64,000 bases of DNA from an uncultured Draconibacterium sp. (GTDB lineage Bacteria; Bacteroidota; Bacteroidia; Bacteroidales; Prolixibacteraceae): the NCBI RefSeq assembly GCF_963677155.1, contig NZ_OY781884.1, forward strand, positions 682,001 through 746,000, given 5' to 3'. The translations under genes were made by a program, and so were the position numbers. The notes under the pieces were generated by a model, which was not told where the DNA came from, ran no database searches, and saw nothing but the letters and a program-made list of their open reading frames with translations. This document shows positions 20,181 to 29,769 of the stretch, in pieces (position 1 is the stretch's first letter; every line of letters starts with the position of its first letter).

Positions 20181-21521
20181 ATGGAAAAACAAGAAACCAT
20201 TTTAGACCGCCTGGGAATCAGCTTTCACCGGACTTTATCGTTTAAACTTTTTGTGATCGGGATGCTTATTCTTATTTTGCTGATCCCCAAAGCAATGATA
20301 ATGGACTTGATTGGTGAGCGCCAGAGCAATTCCTTTCAGGTTGTTGACGAGGTGATGAGCAAATGGTCGAACAAGCAGCTAATTAGTGGTCCCGTACTAT
20401 TTATTCCGTTCAAAAAGAAAATTTACAACGAAAAGGAAGACACGTACAACGAAGTAACGCGCTACGCCACTTTCCTCCCCAAAGAACTATCGGTTAATGG
20501 AACACTACTACCCAAAAAGTTGCAACGTAGCATTTACAATGTTGATGTATACGAAGCAGAACTTGCTATTAAGGGTAAGTTTAAGAACATCGACCTTGCG
20601 AAACTAAACATCGCCCCTTCGGATATAATGTGGGACGATGCGCAATTGCAATTATCTATTAGCGATCTGAGAGGCATAAACAAAGGGCTGGAATTGAAAT
20701 GGAACGACAAACCCTATACTTTTTCGCCCGGAAAAACCTCATCGCCAATCGGCCACAGCGGTGTTTCTATTCCGCTAAAGGAACTTTCGGCCAACAACCT
20801 GAACGGAATATTTTCGATCAAACTACAGTTAAAAGGTAGTCAAAGTCTGATGTTCACTCCACTTGGCGAACAAACTTCGGTTCATCTGGAGTCGACATGG
20901 AACGATCCGGGTTTTACTGGCAATTACCTGCCCGCCGACCGCCATGTTGACGACAACGGTTTTCAGGCCGACTGGAGTGTATTGCATTTTAACCGAAACT
21001 ATCCACAACAATGGGTAAGCACTAACCAATCCTTAAATCAAAACGATATTGAAAATTCGAAGTTTGGTGTTGAAATGGTAAGCCTTGCCGACCATTACCA
21101 AAAAAACATACGAAGCGCTAAATACGCTATTCTTATCATTATCATCACTTTTGTCGTTTTCTTTATGTTCGAAGTACTATCAAAAGAGCACATTCACCCG
21201 TTTCAGTACATTCTGGTGGGTTCGGCAATCAGCATTTTCTATCTACTGCTGTTGTCTATTTCCGAGCACTTAGGTTTTAACCTCGCATACCTGATTGCTG
21301 CGTTGGCAGTAATTTTACTGGTGTTCCTTTACACGCGCAGTTTTATGCCAAAACTCAAAACTCAGCTGGGAACAAGTTTAGGTTTGGCAGGTTGTTACAG
21401 TTTCATTTTTATTCTGCTACAACTCGAATCGTTTGCATTACTAACCGGCAGTATTGGCTTATTTGTGCTACTAGCTGCATTAATGTATTCAACCCGAAAA
21501 GTAAACTGGTATAAAGAATAA
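20181..21521 (+). CDS. creD: CreD-family inner membrane protein
   Basis: A 446-residue membrane protein of the CreD family (envelope integrity; in enterobacteria part of the CreBC regulon). An N-terminal membrane helix (LFVIGMLILILLIPKAM) is followed by a large periplasmic domain of about 290 residues and several C-terminal membrane segments. Bacteroidota commonly pair creD with a small winged-helix regulator, as here, instead of CreBC. The biochemical function is unknown. It has its own operator-promoter region. Confidence 0.88.
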   Translation: MEKQETILDRLGISFHRTLSFKLFVIGMLILILLIPKAMIMDLIGERQSNSFQVVDEVMSKWSNKQLISGPVLFIPFKKKIYNEKEDTYNEVTRYATFLPKELSVNGTLLPKKLQRSIYNVDVYEAELAIKGKFKNIDLAKLNIAPSDIMWDDAQLQLSISDLRGINKGLELKWNDKPYTFSPGKTSSPIGHSGVSIPLKELSANNLNGIFSIKLQLKGSQSLMFTPLGEQTSVHLESTWNDPGFTGNYLPADRHVDDNGFQADWSVLHFNRNYPQQWVSTNQSLNQNDIENSKFGVEMVSLADHYQKNIRSAKYAILIIIITFVVFFMFEVLSKEHIHPFQYILVGSAISIFYLLLLSISEHLGFNLAYLIAALAVILLVFLYTRSFMPKLKTQLGTSLGLAGCYSFIFILLQLESFALLTGSIGLFVLLAALMYSTRKVNWYKE

Positions 21522-21528
21522 AAATAAC

Positions 21529-21562
21529 ACATTTCCTCCCGACATATTCCGGGAGGAAATGT
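21529..21562. terminator. Strong hairpin after creD
   Basis: ACATTTCCTCCC (21529-21540) pairs perfectly with GGGAGGAAATGT (21551-21562). On the plus strand it is followed by As rather than Ts, and on the minus strand by a T-rich tract. It may be a weak or rho-assisted terminator, an mRNA-stabilising hairpin or a repeat remnant. Confidence 0.55.
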
Positions 21563-21577
21563 AAAAAACTACTAGTC

Positions 21578-21928
21578 ATGAAAAACGTCTTTATAGCAAA
21601 AAGGCTACACAGCTTTAAATATGCACTTAACGGATTATGGCACCTGTGGAAAACGGAAATCAACTTTAGGATTCACATTTTAGCAAGTATTACTGTAACT
21701 GCTTTGGGTTGGCTCGTCGAAATTACCCGAACCAAATGGTTAATTATTATTATTTGTGTTGGAATTGTACTGGGGGCCGAGGCATTCAATTCAGCTATTG
21801 AGCGCATTTGTGATCTTGTTTCTCCAGAGAAAAATATACAGATCAAAATCATAAAAGATATTTCTGCAGCTGCAGTTTTAATCGTTTCTGTTATGGCTGC
21901 AATCATTGGACTATTTATCTTCTGTTAA
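21578..21928 (+). CDS. dgkA: Diacylglycerol/undecaprenol kinase family protein
   Basis: A 116-residue inner-membrane kinase of the DgkA family with three predicted membrane helices. The conserved signature reads LGAEAFNSAIERICD, with Glu and Asn positions matching the active site. Gram-positive-like members phosphorylate undecaprenol and enterobacterial ones diacylglycerol; the Bacteroidota substrate is not settled by sequence. The ilvA promoter begins just after its stop codon. Confidence 0.9.
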   Translation: MKNVFIAKRLHSFKYALNGLWHLWKTEINFRIHILASITVTALGWLVEITRTKWLIIIICVGIVLGAEAFNSAIERICDLVSPEKNIQIKIIKDISAAAVLIVSVMAAIIGLFIFC

Positions 21929-21953
21929 AAGTCATAAAATCTATCCGGCGAGC

Positions 21954-21983
21954 TTGCTTTTAGCGGTGTCCCATATATCTTTG
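21954..21983 (+). promoter_or_regulatory. ilvA promoter: TTG, 19 bp, TATCTTTG
   Basis: TTG at 21954-21956 and TATCTTTG at 21976-21983 are separated by 19 bp, an excellent match to the Bacteroidota -33/-7 architecture. It lies inside a longer upstream reading frame and so argues for the ilvA start at 21999. Confidence 0.75.
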
Positions 21984-21998
21984 CAAAAAAATTGCACG

Positions 21999-23258
21999 AT
22001 GAGCGACAAAAAATATTTTCCTCAGTTAAAAGATATAACCACCGCAAAGCACAACTTATGCGAAATAGTGCTTCACACACCACTTCAGAAAAACCTTAAT
22101 TTATCGGAAGAATACAACGCTAACGTATTTCTGAAACGTGAAGATTTACAAATCGTCCGTTCCTACAAAATTCGTGGAGCCTATAATAAAATAGCCCACC
22201 TTTCGGATGCCGAGCGCAAAAAAGGAGTGGTTTGTGCCAGCGCCGGAAATCATGCGCAGGGAGTTGCCTACTCGTGCCAACTGCTAGGAATTGATGGCAA
22301 GATTTACATGCCTACAACAACGCCTAAGCAAAAAATCAAACAAGTAAAAATGTTTGGAAAAACGCACGTTGAAGTTATTATTACCGGCGATACATACGAC
22401 GATGCGCACCGCGCCGCATTAGAAGATTGCCAGAAAACCGGCATGGCATTCATCCATCCGTTCGACGATCCGCAAATCATTGAAGGACAAGCAACTGTTG
22501 GATTGGAAATTTTGCAGGACTCTACCGAAACGATTGACTATTTGTTTATTCCAATCGGAGGTGGTGGTTTGGCCGCCGGAGTTGGAGCCTGTATAAAACA
22601 GATTAGCCCGAATACCAAAATTGTTGGAGTAGAACCTGCGGGTGCTCCATCGATGCAAAAATCGTTGGAAGCCAATACTGTTATAAAGCTGGAGAAAATA
22701 GATAAGTTTGTTGACGGCGCCGCAGTTCAACGTGTTGGCGATAAAACTTTTGAAATATGCAAAGAAGTGGTTGACGAATACCAATCGGTACCCGAAGGAA
22801 AAATTTGTACTAAAATTCTGGAGCTGTACAACCGCGATGCCATTGTTATAGAGCCGGCCGGAGCACTGTCGATTGCTGCCCTTGATTTTTACCGCGAGCA
22901 AATTAAAGGGAAGAATGTAGTTTGTATTGTTAGTGGCAGCAATAACGACATTACCCGCACCGAAGAAATAAAAGAGCGTTCGTTGCTTTACGAGGGGCTG
23001 AAACATTATTTTATTGTACGTTTTCCTCAACGCGCCGGAGCCTTGCGCATTTTCGTTGATGTGGTTCTTGGCCCCACCGATGACATTACCCACTTTGAAT
23101 ATTCGAAAAAAAACAACCGCGAAAAAGGCCCGGCTGTTATCGGCATCGAGGTGCAGAAAAAAGAAGATTGCAAAGGACTAGTTCAACGTATGGAAGAAAA
23201 TGGATTTGTTTATGAATACCTGAATGAAAAAGCTGACCTTTTCCAGTTTTTGATTTGA
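21999..23258 (+). CDS. ilvA: Threonine dehydratase (threonine ammonia-lyase)
   Basis: A PLP enzyme that deaminates threonine to 2-oxobutyrate, the usual entry to isoleucine synthesis. The PLP lysine is in RSYKIRGAYNK, the phosphate-binding loop is GGGGLAAG, and a C-terminal ACT-like domain (IVRFPQRAGALRIF) probably senses isoleucine. The open frame reaches back to 21906, but the promoter at 21954-21983 supports the ATG at 21999 (419 residues). Close to the leu operon but separately transcribed. Confidence 0.94.
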   Translation: MSDKKYFPQLKDITTAKHNLCEIVLHTPLQKNLNLSEEYNANVFLKREDLQIVRSYKIRGAYNKIAHLSDAERKKGVVCASAGNHAQGVAYSCQLLGIDGKIYMPTTTPKQKIKQVKMFGKTHVEVIITGDTYDDAHRAALEDCQKTGMAFIHPFDDPQIIEGQATVGLEILQDSTETIDYLFIPIGGGGLAAGVGACIKQISPNTKIVGVEPAGAPSMQKSLEANTVIKLEKIDKFVDGAAVQRVGDKTFEICKEVVDEYQSVPEGKICTKILELYNRDAIVIEPAGALSIAALDFYREQIKGKNVVCIVSGSNNDITRTEEIKERSLLYEGLKHYFIVRFPQRAGALRIFVDVVLGPTDDITHFEYSKKNNREKGPAVIGIEVQKKEDCKGLVQRMEENGFVYEYLNEKADLFQFLI

Positions 23259-23465
23259 TCAATTGCTACAAAACAACTTAAAACCTGGCAATTTCACATT
23301 TCAGGCGTAGCTAGTTATCATATTGACTTGCAACATCGGCGAAAAAGAATAATTTAGCGTATCCTTAATTAAACCAACATCAAAATAAAGACCATCAGGA
23401 AAAGCAAAATCGGTTCTGTGCAGAAAGATTTGTTTTTTCAAGCCAAAAAAAGTCAATAAAAGGGT

Positions 23466-24692
23466 ATGAAGATTCTGAAAATTAAATTACACTGGCAAAT
23501 TCTTATCGCACTGGTTCTGGCTGTATTGTTTGGTTATTTTGCACCAAACACAACAGATTATACCTCGTGGATGGGCGATATTTTTCTTCGCGCCTTAAAA
23601 ATGGTAATCATTCCGCTAATCCTTAGCTCAATCATCAGCGGAGTAACCAGCATGGGCGAAGGTAAGAACCTCGGAAGGCTGGGATTTAAAACATTGTTTT
23701 ATTACCTGGGAACAAGTACACTGGCCATTTTAACCGGTTTAATCATCGTTAACGTGGTAAAACCCGGTGTTGGAGTTGAGCTTGGTTTTTCCCAATCGGT
23801 AGAAGGTCTGGCCGAAAAAGCAGGATCGGTAAAAGATATTCTTTATCGCCTTGTGCCGGATAATATTGTTGATGCTATGGCACAGGGCACCATTCTATCG
23901 GTGATCTTTTTTGCTATTGTTTTTGGCTACTTCATAACAAAAGTTGACGAGCCTTATAAAAACTCCTTAAAAACATTTTTCGACGCTATTTTTGAGGTGA
24001 TGATGAAAGTAACACTGTTCATTATCAAATTCACTCCGCTCGGAATTTTTGGTATCGTAGCTGGAGAGGTAGCACGCAATTCAGAACAACTGGCCAACAT
24101 TGCCGGCAGCCTGGCCATTTACAGTTTGTGTGTAATTGTCGGTCTATTAATTCATGCGCTTATAATTCTACCATTAATTGTACGTTTTATCGGGAAAGCA
24201 AAACCATATGCACACTTAAAAAATATGGCCACTCCCCTGCTTACGGCATTTTCAACATCGTCGTCGAGTGCAACACTGCCATTAACGATGGAAGCGCTGG
24301 AACACAACAGCGGCGTATCGAATAAAATTACCAGTTTTACCTTACCGCTGGGAGCTACAATTAACATGGATGGAACCGCCCTTTACGAATGTGTGGCCGC
24401 CATGTTTATTGCTCAGGCTTACGGCATCGACTTGTCGTTTACGCAGCAGGTATTTGTGGTGGCTACCGCCCTATTAGCATCAATTGGTGCCGCCGGAATA
24501 CCAATGGCCGGACTGGTTATGATTACCGTTGTTCTGACTGCCGTTGGATTGCCACTCGAAGGAATCGGGCTTATTTTGGCTGTTGACAGACCTTTGGATA
24601 TGCTGCGTACTACAGTAAACGTGTGGAGTGACAGTTGCGGAGCTGTTACTGTTGCCCGCTCGGAAAACGAAGAAACAAGTGTAGCAATTTAA
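23466..24692 (+). CDS. Dicarboxylate/amino acid:cation symporter (DAACS, GltP-like)
   Basis: A 408-residue inner-membrane sodium- or proton-coupled carrier for glutamate, aspartate or C4-dicarboxylates. The hairpin-loop motif TSSSSATLP and the substrate/sodium motif GATINMDGTA are intact, as is the C-terminal VDRPLDMLRTTVNVWSD. The start follows AAAAGGGT. The gap 23259-23465 before it and 24693-24970 after it show no genes or clear signals. Confidence 0.94.
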   Translation: MKILKIKLHWQILIALVLAVLFGYFAPNTTDYTSWMGDIFLRALKMVIIPLILSSIISGVTSMGEGKNLGRLGFKTLFYYLGTSTLAILTGLIIVNVVKPGVGVELGFSQSVEGLAEKAGSVKDILYRLVPDNIVDAMAQGTILSVIFFAIVFGYFITKVDEPYKNSLKTFFDAIFEVMMKVTLFIIKFTPLGIFGIVAGEVARNSEQLANIAGSLAIYSLCVIVGLLIHALIILPLIVRFIGKAKPYAHLKNMATPLLTAFSTSSSSATLPLTMEALEHNSGVSNKITSFTLPLGATINMDGTALYECVAAMFIAQAYGIDLSFTQQVFVVATALLASIGAAGIPMAGLVMITVVLTAVGLPLEGIGLILAVDRPLDMLRTTVNVWSDSCGAVTVARSENEETSVAI

Positions 24693-24970
24693 AGGTGCCA
24701 AGCCAAAGAGTAGATTCCGCCTGAAAAGGCAAAAAGTCCGTTTCTTCTGTCAGGTTAGTATACTCCTGCATAATTTTCACAAGAGATTCATATTTTGAAT
24801 AGATCTATGAACGACACAAATTCATCGGCAAAAAGCACTTTTTGATCTACATAAATAAATTTCTTATAAAGTAGTGAAGCTAGGCGAATTTATTAGCTTA
24901 TTGGCAGAATATCAATGGATTATTAAAATAAATCACTTATCATTGTTTTGTAAATGCATTTAGTTTTACA

Positions 24971-25987
24971 ATGAAGATCTTTAAGTACCGGGTTCTTAAC
25001 CACATACTATTTTGGATATTTATATTCACTTTTTACACGGTTCCATATCTTTTGTCGATTGGATTTGCGTTTGAAGCATTTATAAATATCATCTACATCC
25101 CCATCGACATTATTGGCGTTTACATTGTTATCGAATACCTCATTCCGCGTTTTGTATTTAAAAAACGGCGTTTTGAAATCTTTATATTAGGCACAGCAGT
25201 AATCATTGCACTTAACATTGCCATATCACTATATATAAAGGTAAACATCCAACCTTTGCTGGGTTTTTGGGTAGCACGCCGGCCGCTTAGTACCGAGATC
25301 TTTTCCGCACTGCTTAATAACTTCATGATTATTGGTACAGCCACAGCCTTCAAACTCTTCCGGCATTCATACAATATTCAGTTAACACAATCCGAGTTAG
25401 AACGCAAAACGATTCAATCGGAACTTGGAATTTTACGATCGCAGGTAAATCCACATTTCCTTTTTAACGTACTGAATAATATTGATGCCCTTATTTATGA
25501 AGACAAAGAAAAGGCATCAAATGCCATTGTGTTGTTATCGAAGATTATGCGTTACATGCTACAAGAATCAACACACGAAATGGTTAAGTTAGATAAAGAA
25601 CTTAGTTATATTCAAGACTATCTGGAATTAGCAAAACTAAGTTTTTCCGATCCCAATTTTTTAGAATTTGAACAAAAAGGAGCTCTAAATTCGCAACTTG
25701 TACCGCCACTTTTATTTATTCCAATCATTGAAAATGCGGTAAAACACTGCAATAAACAATCGGAATCGCCCGGCGTAAAAATAAACTTCTCCGTTTATAC
25801 CGATTGTATTGAACTATACACATCGAACTTTGTAAAACGCAATAACTTTAAATTACCTGATAGTGGCACCGGAACAGGATTAAGAAATGTTGAAAAACGC
25901 CTGAAACTCCTTTATGGCAACAATTTTACTTTTGATATTAGAAAGGATATGGATAAATTTGAAGTGCACATAAAAGTGCCGGTATAA
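24971..25987 (+). CDS. LytS-type sensor histidine kinase
   Basis: A 338-residue membrane kinase of the His_kinase family. About four N-terminal membrane helices are followed by the phosphoacceptor motif SQVNPHFLFNVLNNI. The ATP-binding part has the N box PIIENAVKHC and the G box GTGTGLRNVEKRLKLLYG. There is no extracellular ligand domain, so the signal is probably membrane-derived. It is 17 bp upstream of its cognate regulator gene. Confidence 0.93.
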   Translation: MKIFKYRVLNHILFWIFIFTFYTVPYLLSIGFAFEAFINIIYIPIDIIGVYIVIEYLIPRFVFKKRRFEIFILGTAVIIALNIAISLYIKVNIQPLLGFWVARRPLSTEIFSALLNNFMIIGTATAFKLFRHSYNIQLTQSELERKTIQSELGILRSQVNPHFLFNVLNNIDALIYEDKEKASNAIVLLSKIMRYMLQESTHEMVKLDKELSYIQDYLELAKLSFSDPNFLEFEQKGALNSQLVPPLLFIPIIENAVKHCNKQSESPGVKINFSVYTDCIELYTSNFVKRNNFKLPDSGTGTGLRNVEKRLKLLYGNNFTFDIRKDMDKFEVHIKVPV

Positions 25988-26004
25988 AAGAAAAACATGT
26001 TTTT

Positions 26005-26742
26005 ATGAAAATGAATTGCATAGCTGTTGACGACGAACTTCTGGCCTTAAAAAAGATAGAACGTTTTGCCGAAAAAATTGATTATCTCAATCTTTTAGGT
26101 ACGTTCGATAATGCTTTGTCAACCTTTTCATTCTTGCGAGAAAACAAAGTCGACCTTATTTTCCTCGATATCCAGATGGATGAATTTACCGGCATCCAGT
26201 TACTCGAAACCTTAAAAGATCCGCCATACGTTATTTTAACCACTGCTTTTGATGAATATGCGCTGAAAGCCTACGAATTGGATGTAGTAGATTACCTTTT
26301 AAAGCCCATACCTTTCGAGCGTTTTGTAAAAGCCACCGAAAAGGTTTATGCCCGCTTTTTAAAAGACCACAACAACCATACTCCGGCACCAACGCATCAA
26401 CCGGTAGAAAATAACGACAACGCAGAATATACCTTTATAAAATCAGGAAACAAAACCGTAAAAGTTTATTTCGATAAGATTTTATACATTGAAGGGCAAC
26501 GCGATTACCTGCAAATTCATACCGAAGACAACCGGATTATGACCCTTCTCAATTTCAAGAAAATGCAGGAATTGCTCGACGATCAGAAATTTATTCGTGT
26601 TCATAAATCATACATCATTTCAATCGATAAGATTGACTATATTGAGAACAATACGGTTAAAATAAAAGACAAACTTATTCCGGTTAGCAGCACCTATAAA
26701 ATTGCTTTCCAAAATCTGCTTCAGAAAAAGAATTTCCTATAG
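26005..26742 (+). CDS. LytTR-family response regulator
   Basis: A 245-residue partner of the LytS-type kinase. The receiver domain has acidic residues (AVDDE), the phospho-acceptor Asp in LIFLDIQMDEF, the Thr of LTTAFDEYALKAY and the Lys of LLKPI. The C-terminal LytTR DNA-binding domain runs from about residue 140 (FIKSGNKTVKVYFDKILYIE). Such regulators bind paired direct repeats; none is obvious in nearby gaps, so its targets are unknown. Confidence 0.94.
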   Translation: MKMNCIAVDDELLALKKIERFAEKIDYLNLLGTFDNALSTFSFLRENKVDLIFLDIQMDEFTGIQLLETLKDPPYVILTTAFDEYALKAYELDVVDYLLKPIPFERFVKATEKVYARFLKDHNNHTPAPTHQPVENNDNAEYTFIKSGNKTVKVYFDKILYIEGQRDYLQIHTEDNRIMTLLNFKKMQELLDDQKFIRVHKSYIISIDKIDYIENNTVKIKDKLIPVSSTYKIAFQNLLQKKNFL

Positions 26743-26806
26743 CTAACACCTCCAATCCACTGACAGTTTTTAACAGGATTTCATGCATACACTTTCTCAA
26801 TTTTTA

Positions 26807-26814
26807 TAATTTTG
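26807..26814 (+). promoter_or_regulatory. Putative promoter -7 element TAATTTTG
   Basis: TAATTTTG matches TAnnTTTG and lies 44 bp before the ATG of the serine-hydrolase-like gene at 26859. No -33 element was assigned. Confidence 0.5.
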
Positions 26815-26858
26815 CAGCTGTTTTTCAGAGTTTAAACCAAGTTGAAAGCCCAGTAAAA

Positions 26859-27980
26859 ATGAAGCAAGTAGTCCAATTTTTTATTTTGTTTTTTGTTGTG
26901 GTAACGCTTACAAACTGCAAAAAAGCAAACAACGACATTCTGTACGATAAAAAGTACATCGACGAGATTAAACAAGTTAGAAAAGACTTCGCATTGTACA
27001 TGAGAACAAATTTTATTCCGGGGGGCCAAATAGCTATTGCCAAAAACGGAAAACTCATTTATTCAGAAGGAATTGGCCTTGCCTCTACCGACCTCGATGT
27101 GAAAGTTACCCGTGATACCAAATTCCGGGTCGGAGACTTATCTGAAATTTACACCACACTTATGTATTTAAAAATGGTAGAAGACGGCACACTTATTCCC
27201 GATTCAACCATACAGCATTACCTCCCCGATTTTCCTAGAAAAAGATTTCCGGTTACCATCAAGAATCTAAAAAATCACACCTCCGGAATAAGGGAAATGA
27301 ACTCCCGCGAGACCAACTGGCAGGCGACAAATATTTCGCTGCAAAAAGGTTTGGAAACTTTTCAGGATGATGAATTGATGGCTCCTCCTGGAGAATTCCA
27401 CCGGGAAAGCCGCTTAAATTTCAACCTGCTTGGGGCCGTCATGGAAAAAGCATCAGGGAAACGATTCAATAAGCTGCTGCAGAAATATGTAACCGACACA
27501 CTACAATTCGAAAATACCTGCCCCGATAATCCGTTTGCAACAATAAAAGGGCGCTCTAATTTTCACGATCACAATATTATTTCGCAAGTGGTAAACGCCA
27601 TGTCTATCGATTTACGCTGGCGGGCTCCATCCGAAGGGCTTTTATCAAGTGCCGAAGATTTGGTAAAACTTACCGATATTTACCTTAATTCCGATTATCT
27701 GAACGATAGCACCCGTGCTCACCTTTTTGATCCTGTTGATCTGAACAACAATCATAAAGCACAATTCGCCAATGGGTGGATAATTTTACACGACCGCGAG
27801 GGAAATGTAATTTATGGTCGCGAAGGTTCTGTACACGGAGGTAGCTCTTCTGTTCTAATTTACCCAAAAGAAGAGTTGGTAATAGCAATAACAACCAACC
27901 TTACCCAGGAACGAAGCAACAATACAATATTTAAACTGGCCAACATCTTTCTGCCAAAACCGAAGGAAAGCGAGGAATAG
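26859..27980 (+). CDS. Class C beta-lactamase-fold lipoprotein, apparently catalytically dead
   Basis: A 373-residue predicted lipoprotein (signal ending LTNC, lipobox Cys near 20) with the fold of class C beta-lactamases and DD-peptidases. Where active members have F-R-x-G-S-x-S-K, this one reads FRVGDLSEIY, so the nucleophilic Ser is Asp and the general-base Lys is Glu. The second motif Y-x-N also looks replaced (FHRESRLNFNLLG), while the third (VHGGSSS) survives. It probably binds peptidoglycan or a peptide without hydrolysis (inference). The frame is full length and intact, so this is a pseudoenzyme rather than a pseudogene. Confidence 0.8.
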   Translation: MKQVVQFFILFFVVVTLTNCKKANNDILYDKKYIDEIKQVRKDFALYMRTNFIPGGQIAIAKNGKLIYSEGIGLASTDLDVKVTRDTKFRVGDLSEIYTTLMYLKMVEDGTLIPDSTIQHYLPDFPRKRFPVTIKNLKNHTSGIREMNSRETNWQATNISLQKGLETFQDDELMAPPGEFHRESRLNFNLLGAVMEKASGKRFNKLLQKYVTDTLQFENTCPDNPFATIKGRSNFHDHNIISQVVNAMSIDLRWRAPSEGLLSSAEDLVKLTDIYLNSDYLNDSTRAHLFDPVDLNNNHKAQFANGWIILHDREGNVIYGREGSVHGGSSSVLIYPKEELVIAITTNLTQERSNNTIFKLANIFLPKPKESEE

Positions 27981-28055
27981 AATTTTCTTTTCGGAAAGAG
28001 AATACTCGGTTTTTCATAAAAAGTTTTATTTTAGATACTTAAAACAAGATTTTTT

Positions 28056-28676
28056 ATGGAAACCCTAATTTTTTTGGGAATACTAATTGGACTGGCTGCC
28101 GGAATTTTCGGAACAATTTATTATTACAAGAACCGGAACGAGAAACAATTGCACGACCAGTCAGTTATTCTACTTGATAAAATAAAACAGGTTTGCAAAT
28201 TAATTACGGTTGAAGGAGAATTCTCGGAACTTTACACCCACCGCGACGAAAAACAGTTGTTTTTCAAACTTTTCCAAACCGAAAAACGTGCTTTACTAAT
28301 TGTTAAAGCCAAAGTGATGATCGGTTTCGACCTCACCAAAATAAACATCGATATAAATCCGCATAAAAAACTGGTTGAGCTATCACGCTTTCCTGAGCCC
28401 GAAATTCTTAGCATCGACAGCGATCTGGAATATTACGACATACAAAAGGGAATCATTAACAAAATAAATGAAGCGGATTTAACCAATATGAATAAACGCT
28501 CGAAAGAATTTATTCGTGAAAAAGTGGAGCAAAGCCATCTGGTACAAATTGCAAAAGACCAGGCCAACGACACGATCTCGCTTGTACAGCAATTGATTGA
28601 ATCGGTAGGCTGGCAATTTGAAGCTGAACACCGTAAATTAAGCGCTACCAAAGTGAAGGAAATTCTGAAAAACTAA
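28056..28676 (+). CDS. DUF4230 domain protein
   Basis: A 206-residue protein with one N-terminal membrane helix (LIFLGILIGLAAGIFGTIYY) and an extracytoplasmic DUF4230 domain, recognisable by VEGEFSELYTHRDE, KAKVMIGFDLTKINI and the FPEPEILSID segment. Its function is unknown; the family is widespread in Bacteroidota and Firmicutes. Its TAA overlaps the convergent stop of the next gene by 4 bp. Confidence 0.85.
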   Translation: METLIFLGILIGLAAGIFGTIYYYKNRNEKQLHDQSVILLDKIKQVCKLITVEGEFSELYTHRDEKQLFFKLFQTEKRALLIVKAKVMIGFDLTKINIDINPHKKLVELSRFPEPEILSIDSDLEYYDIQKGIINKINEADLTNMNKRSKEFIREKVEQSHLVQIAKDQANDTISLVQQLIESVGWQFEAEHRKLSATKVKEILKN

Positions 28677-29539
28677 TTGAAATAACGCGCAAAATTTTCC
28701 GGCATTTCGTCCAGTTCTCTAATCTCAATTTCTTTATAAAACACTTCAGCCGCCTCGCTTTGTATTTGTATTTTCCCCTTATCCAGGGGCAAGGTTTCAC
28801 CACCTTTAATGTAACGCGAGTTACGTAAAACCATTACCACCTCGCCGTTTACCATATGAATGCTGTTTCCATCATAACAAATCAGTTCCAGTAAATTCCA
28901 TTCTCCCGGCGCTTTTTCATAATTACCGCTACGCAGGCAAAATCCCTGAATTTTTTCATCCTGCCCCATTGGCAAAAAAGGCTGACTGGCATCGGCAACC
29001 GGATTCATAATATATTCAGGAAGATAAGCGCGTATGTCGATGGCTGAAGTCATTTGGCTCCAGTAATCGCCCAAATGCCCTTCCATTACCTGAAACTCCT
29101 GCGAAAGCATCCAGGTACGCCAATACTCGACTCCCAAAGGCCCGATGGAATGATACAGAATACCCGAGTCTTTTAACAGGTTTTTACGCGGATCAAACTT
29201 TTTATCGCCCCATTTCATTTTCAATCGTAAGTGATAATTGTTGTATTCCTTCTTGCTTACCAGGCAGCCATAAATCTCGCCACTTATTTTTAAAACATTT
29301 TCACCATCTTCTTCGGTTACCGTAAAAACATCATAACCGTCCTTGTTTAATCCAATTGGCGAAATCAGTTTACCATCGGCGTCTTTGGGCTGCTCTCCAT
29401 TGTACCCCAACTGGTGTTTATAACTTAAATACCGGTCCCATTTCGAGAGATCGTTATCCATTAACGATTCCCACTCGTTGGTTGTATTGCAAGCCGAAAA
29501 AATAACAGTAACAAAAAGCAACATAAAAAAATATTTCAT
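28673..29539 (-). CDS. DUF1080 (3-keto-disaccharide hydrolase-like) lipoprotein
   Basis: A 288-residue lipoprotein (lipobox FSAC at about 16) with a concanavalin-like DUF1080 fold. Family features include the opening segment WESLMDNDLSKWDRYL, the buried strand YHLRLKMKWGDKKF and the late segment GEWNLLELICYDGNSIHMVNGE. Some family members hydrolyse 3-keto-glycosides in the periplasm, so a carbohydrate role is plausible. It is monocistronic and converges on the DUF4230 gene. Confidence 0.82.
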   Translation of the reverse strand: MKYFFMLLFVTVIFSACNTTNEWESLMDNDLSKWDRYLSYKHQLGYNGEQPKDADGKLISPIGLNKDGYDVFTVTEEDGENVLKISGEIYGCLVSKKEYNNYHLRLKMKWGDKKFDPRKNLLKDSGILYHSIGPLGVEYWRTWMLSQEFQVMEGHLGDYWSQMTSAIDIRAYLPEYIMNPVADASQPFLPMGQDEKIQGFCLRSGNYEKAPGEWNLLELICYDGNSIHMVNGEVVMVLRNSRYIKGGETLPLDKGKIQIQSEAAEVFYKEIEIRELDEMPENFARYFN

Positions 29540-29716
29540 GATCGTTGTTTGTATTTATTTCAAAGCTAATTAAAAGTAAACATTAATCACTGCTAAAAGT
29601 ATGATTCCATTTATTCACAACCTCACCAACACCGCTTTTACAACTATGAATTACAACCTTTTAATGCCGTTTTTTAACCCTGACTTAACAAGAATCAACT
29701 TATAACTAAAAAGATG

Positions 29717-29746
29717 TTGCAGAACATAAAAAAGGCTGTACTTTTG
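29717..29746 (+). promoter_or_regulatory. Hydrogenase promoter: TTG, 19 bp, TACTTTTG
   Basis: TTG at 29717-29719 and TACTTTTG at 29739-29746, with 19 bp between them and 23 bp before the ATG at 29770. A textbook Bacteroidota promoter. Confidence 0.75.
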
Positions 29747-29769
29747 CGGCGTCAAAAAATAAAGGGAAC

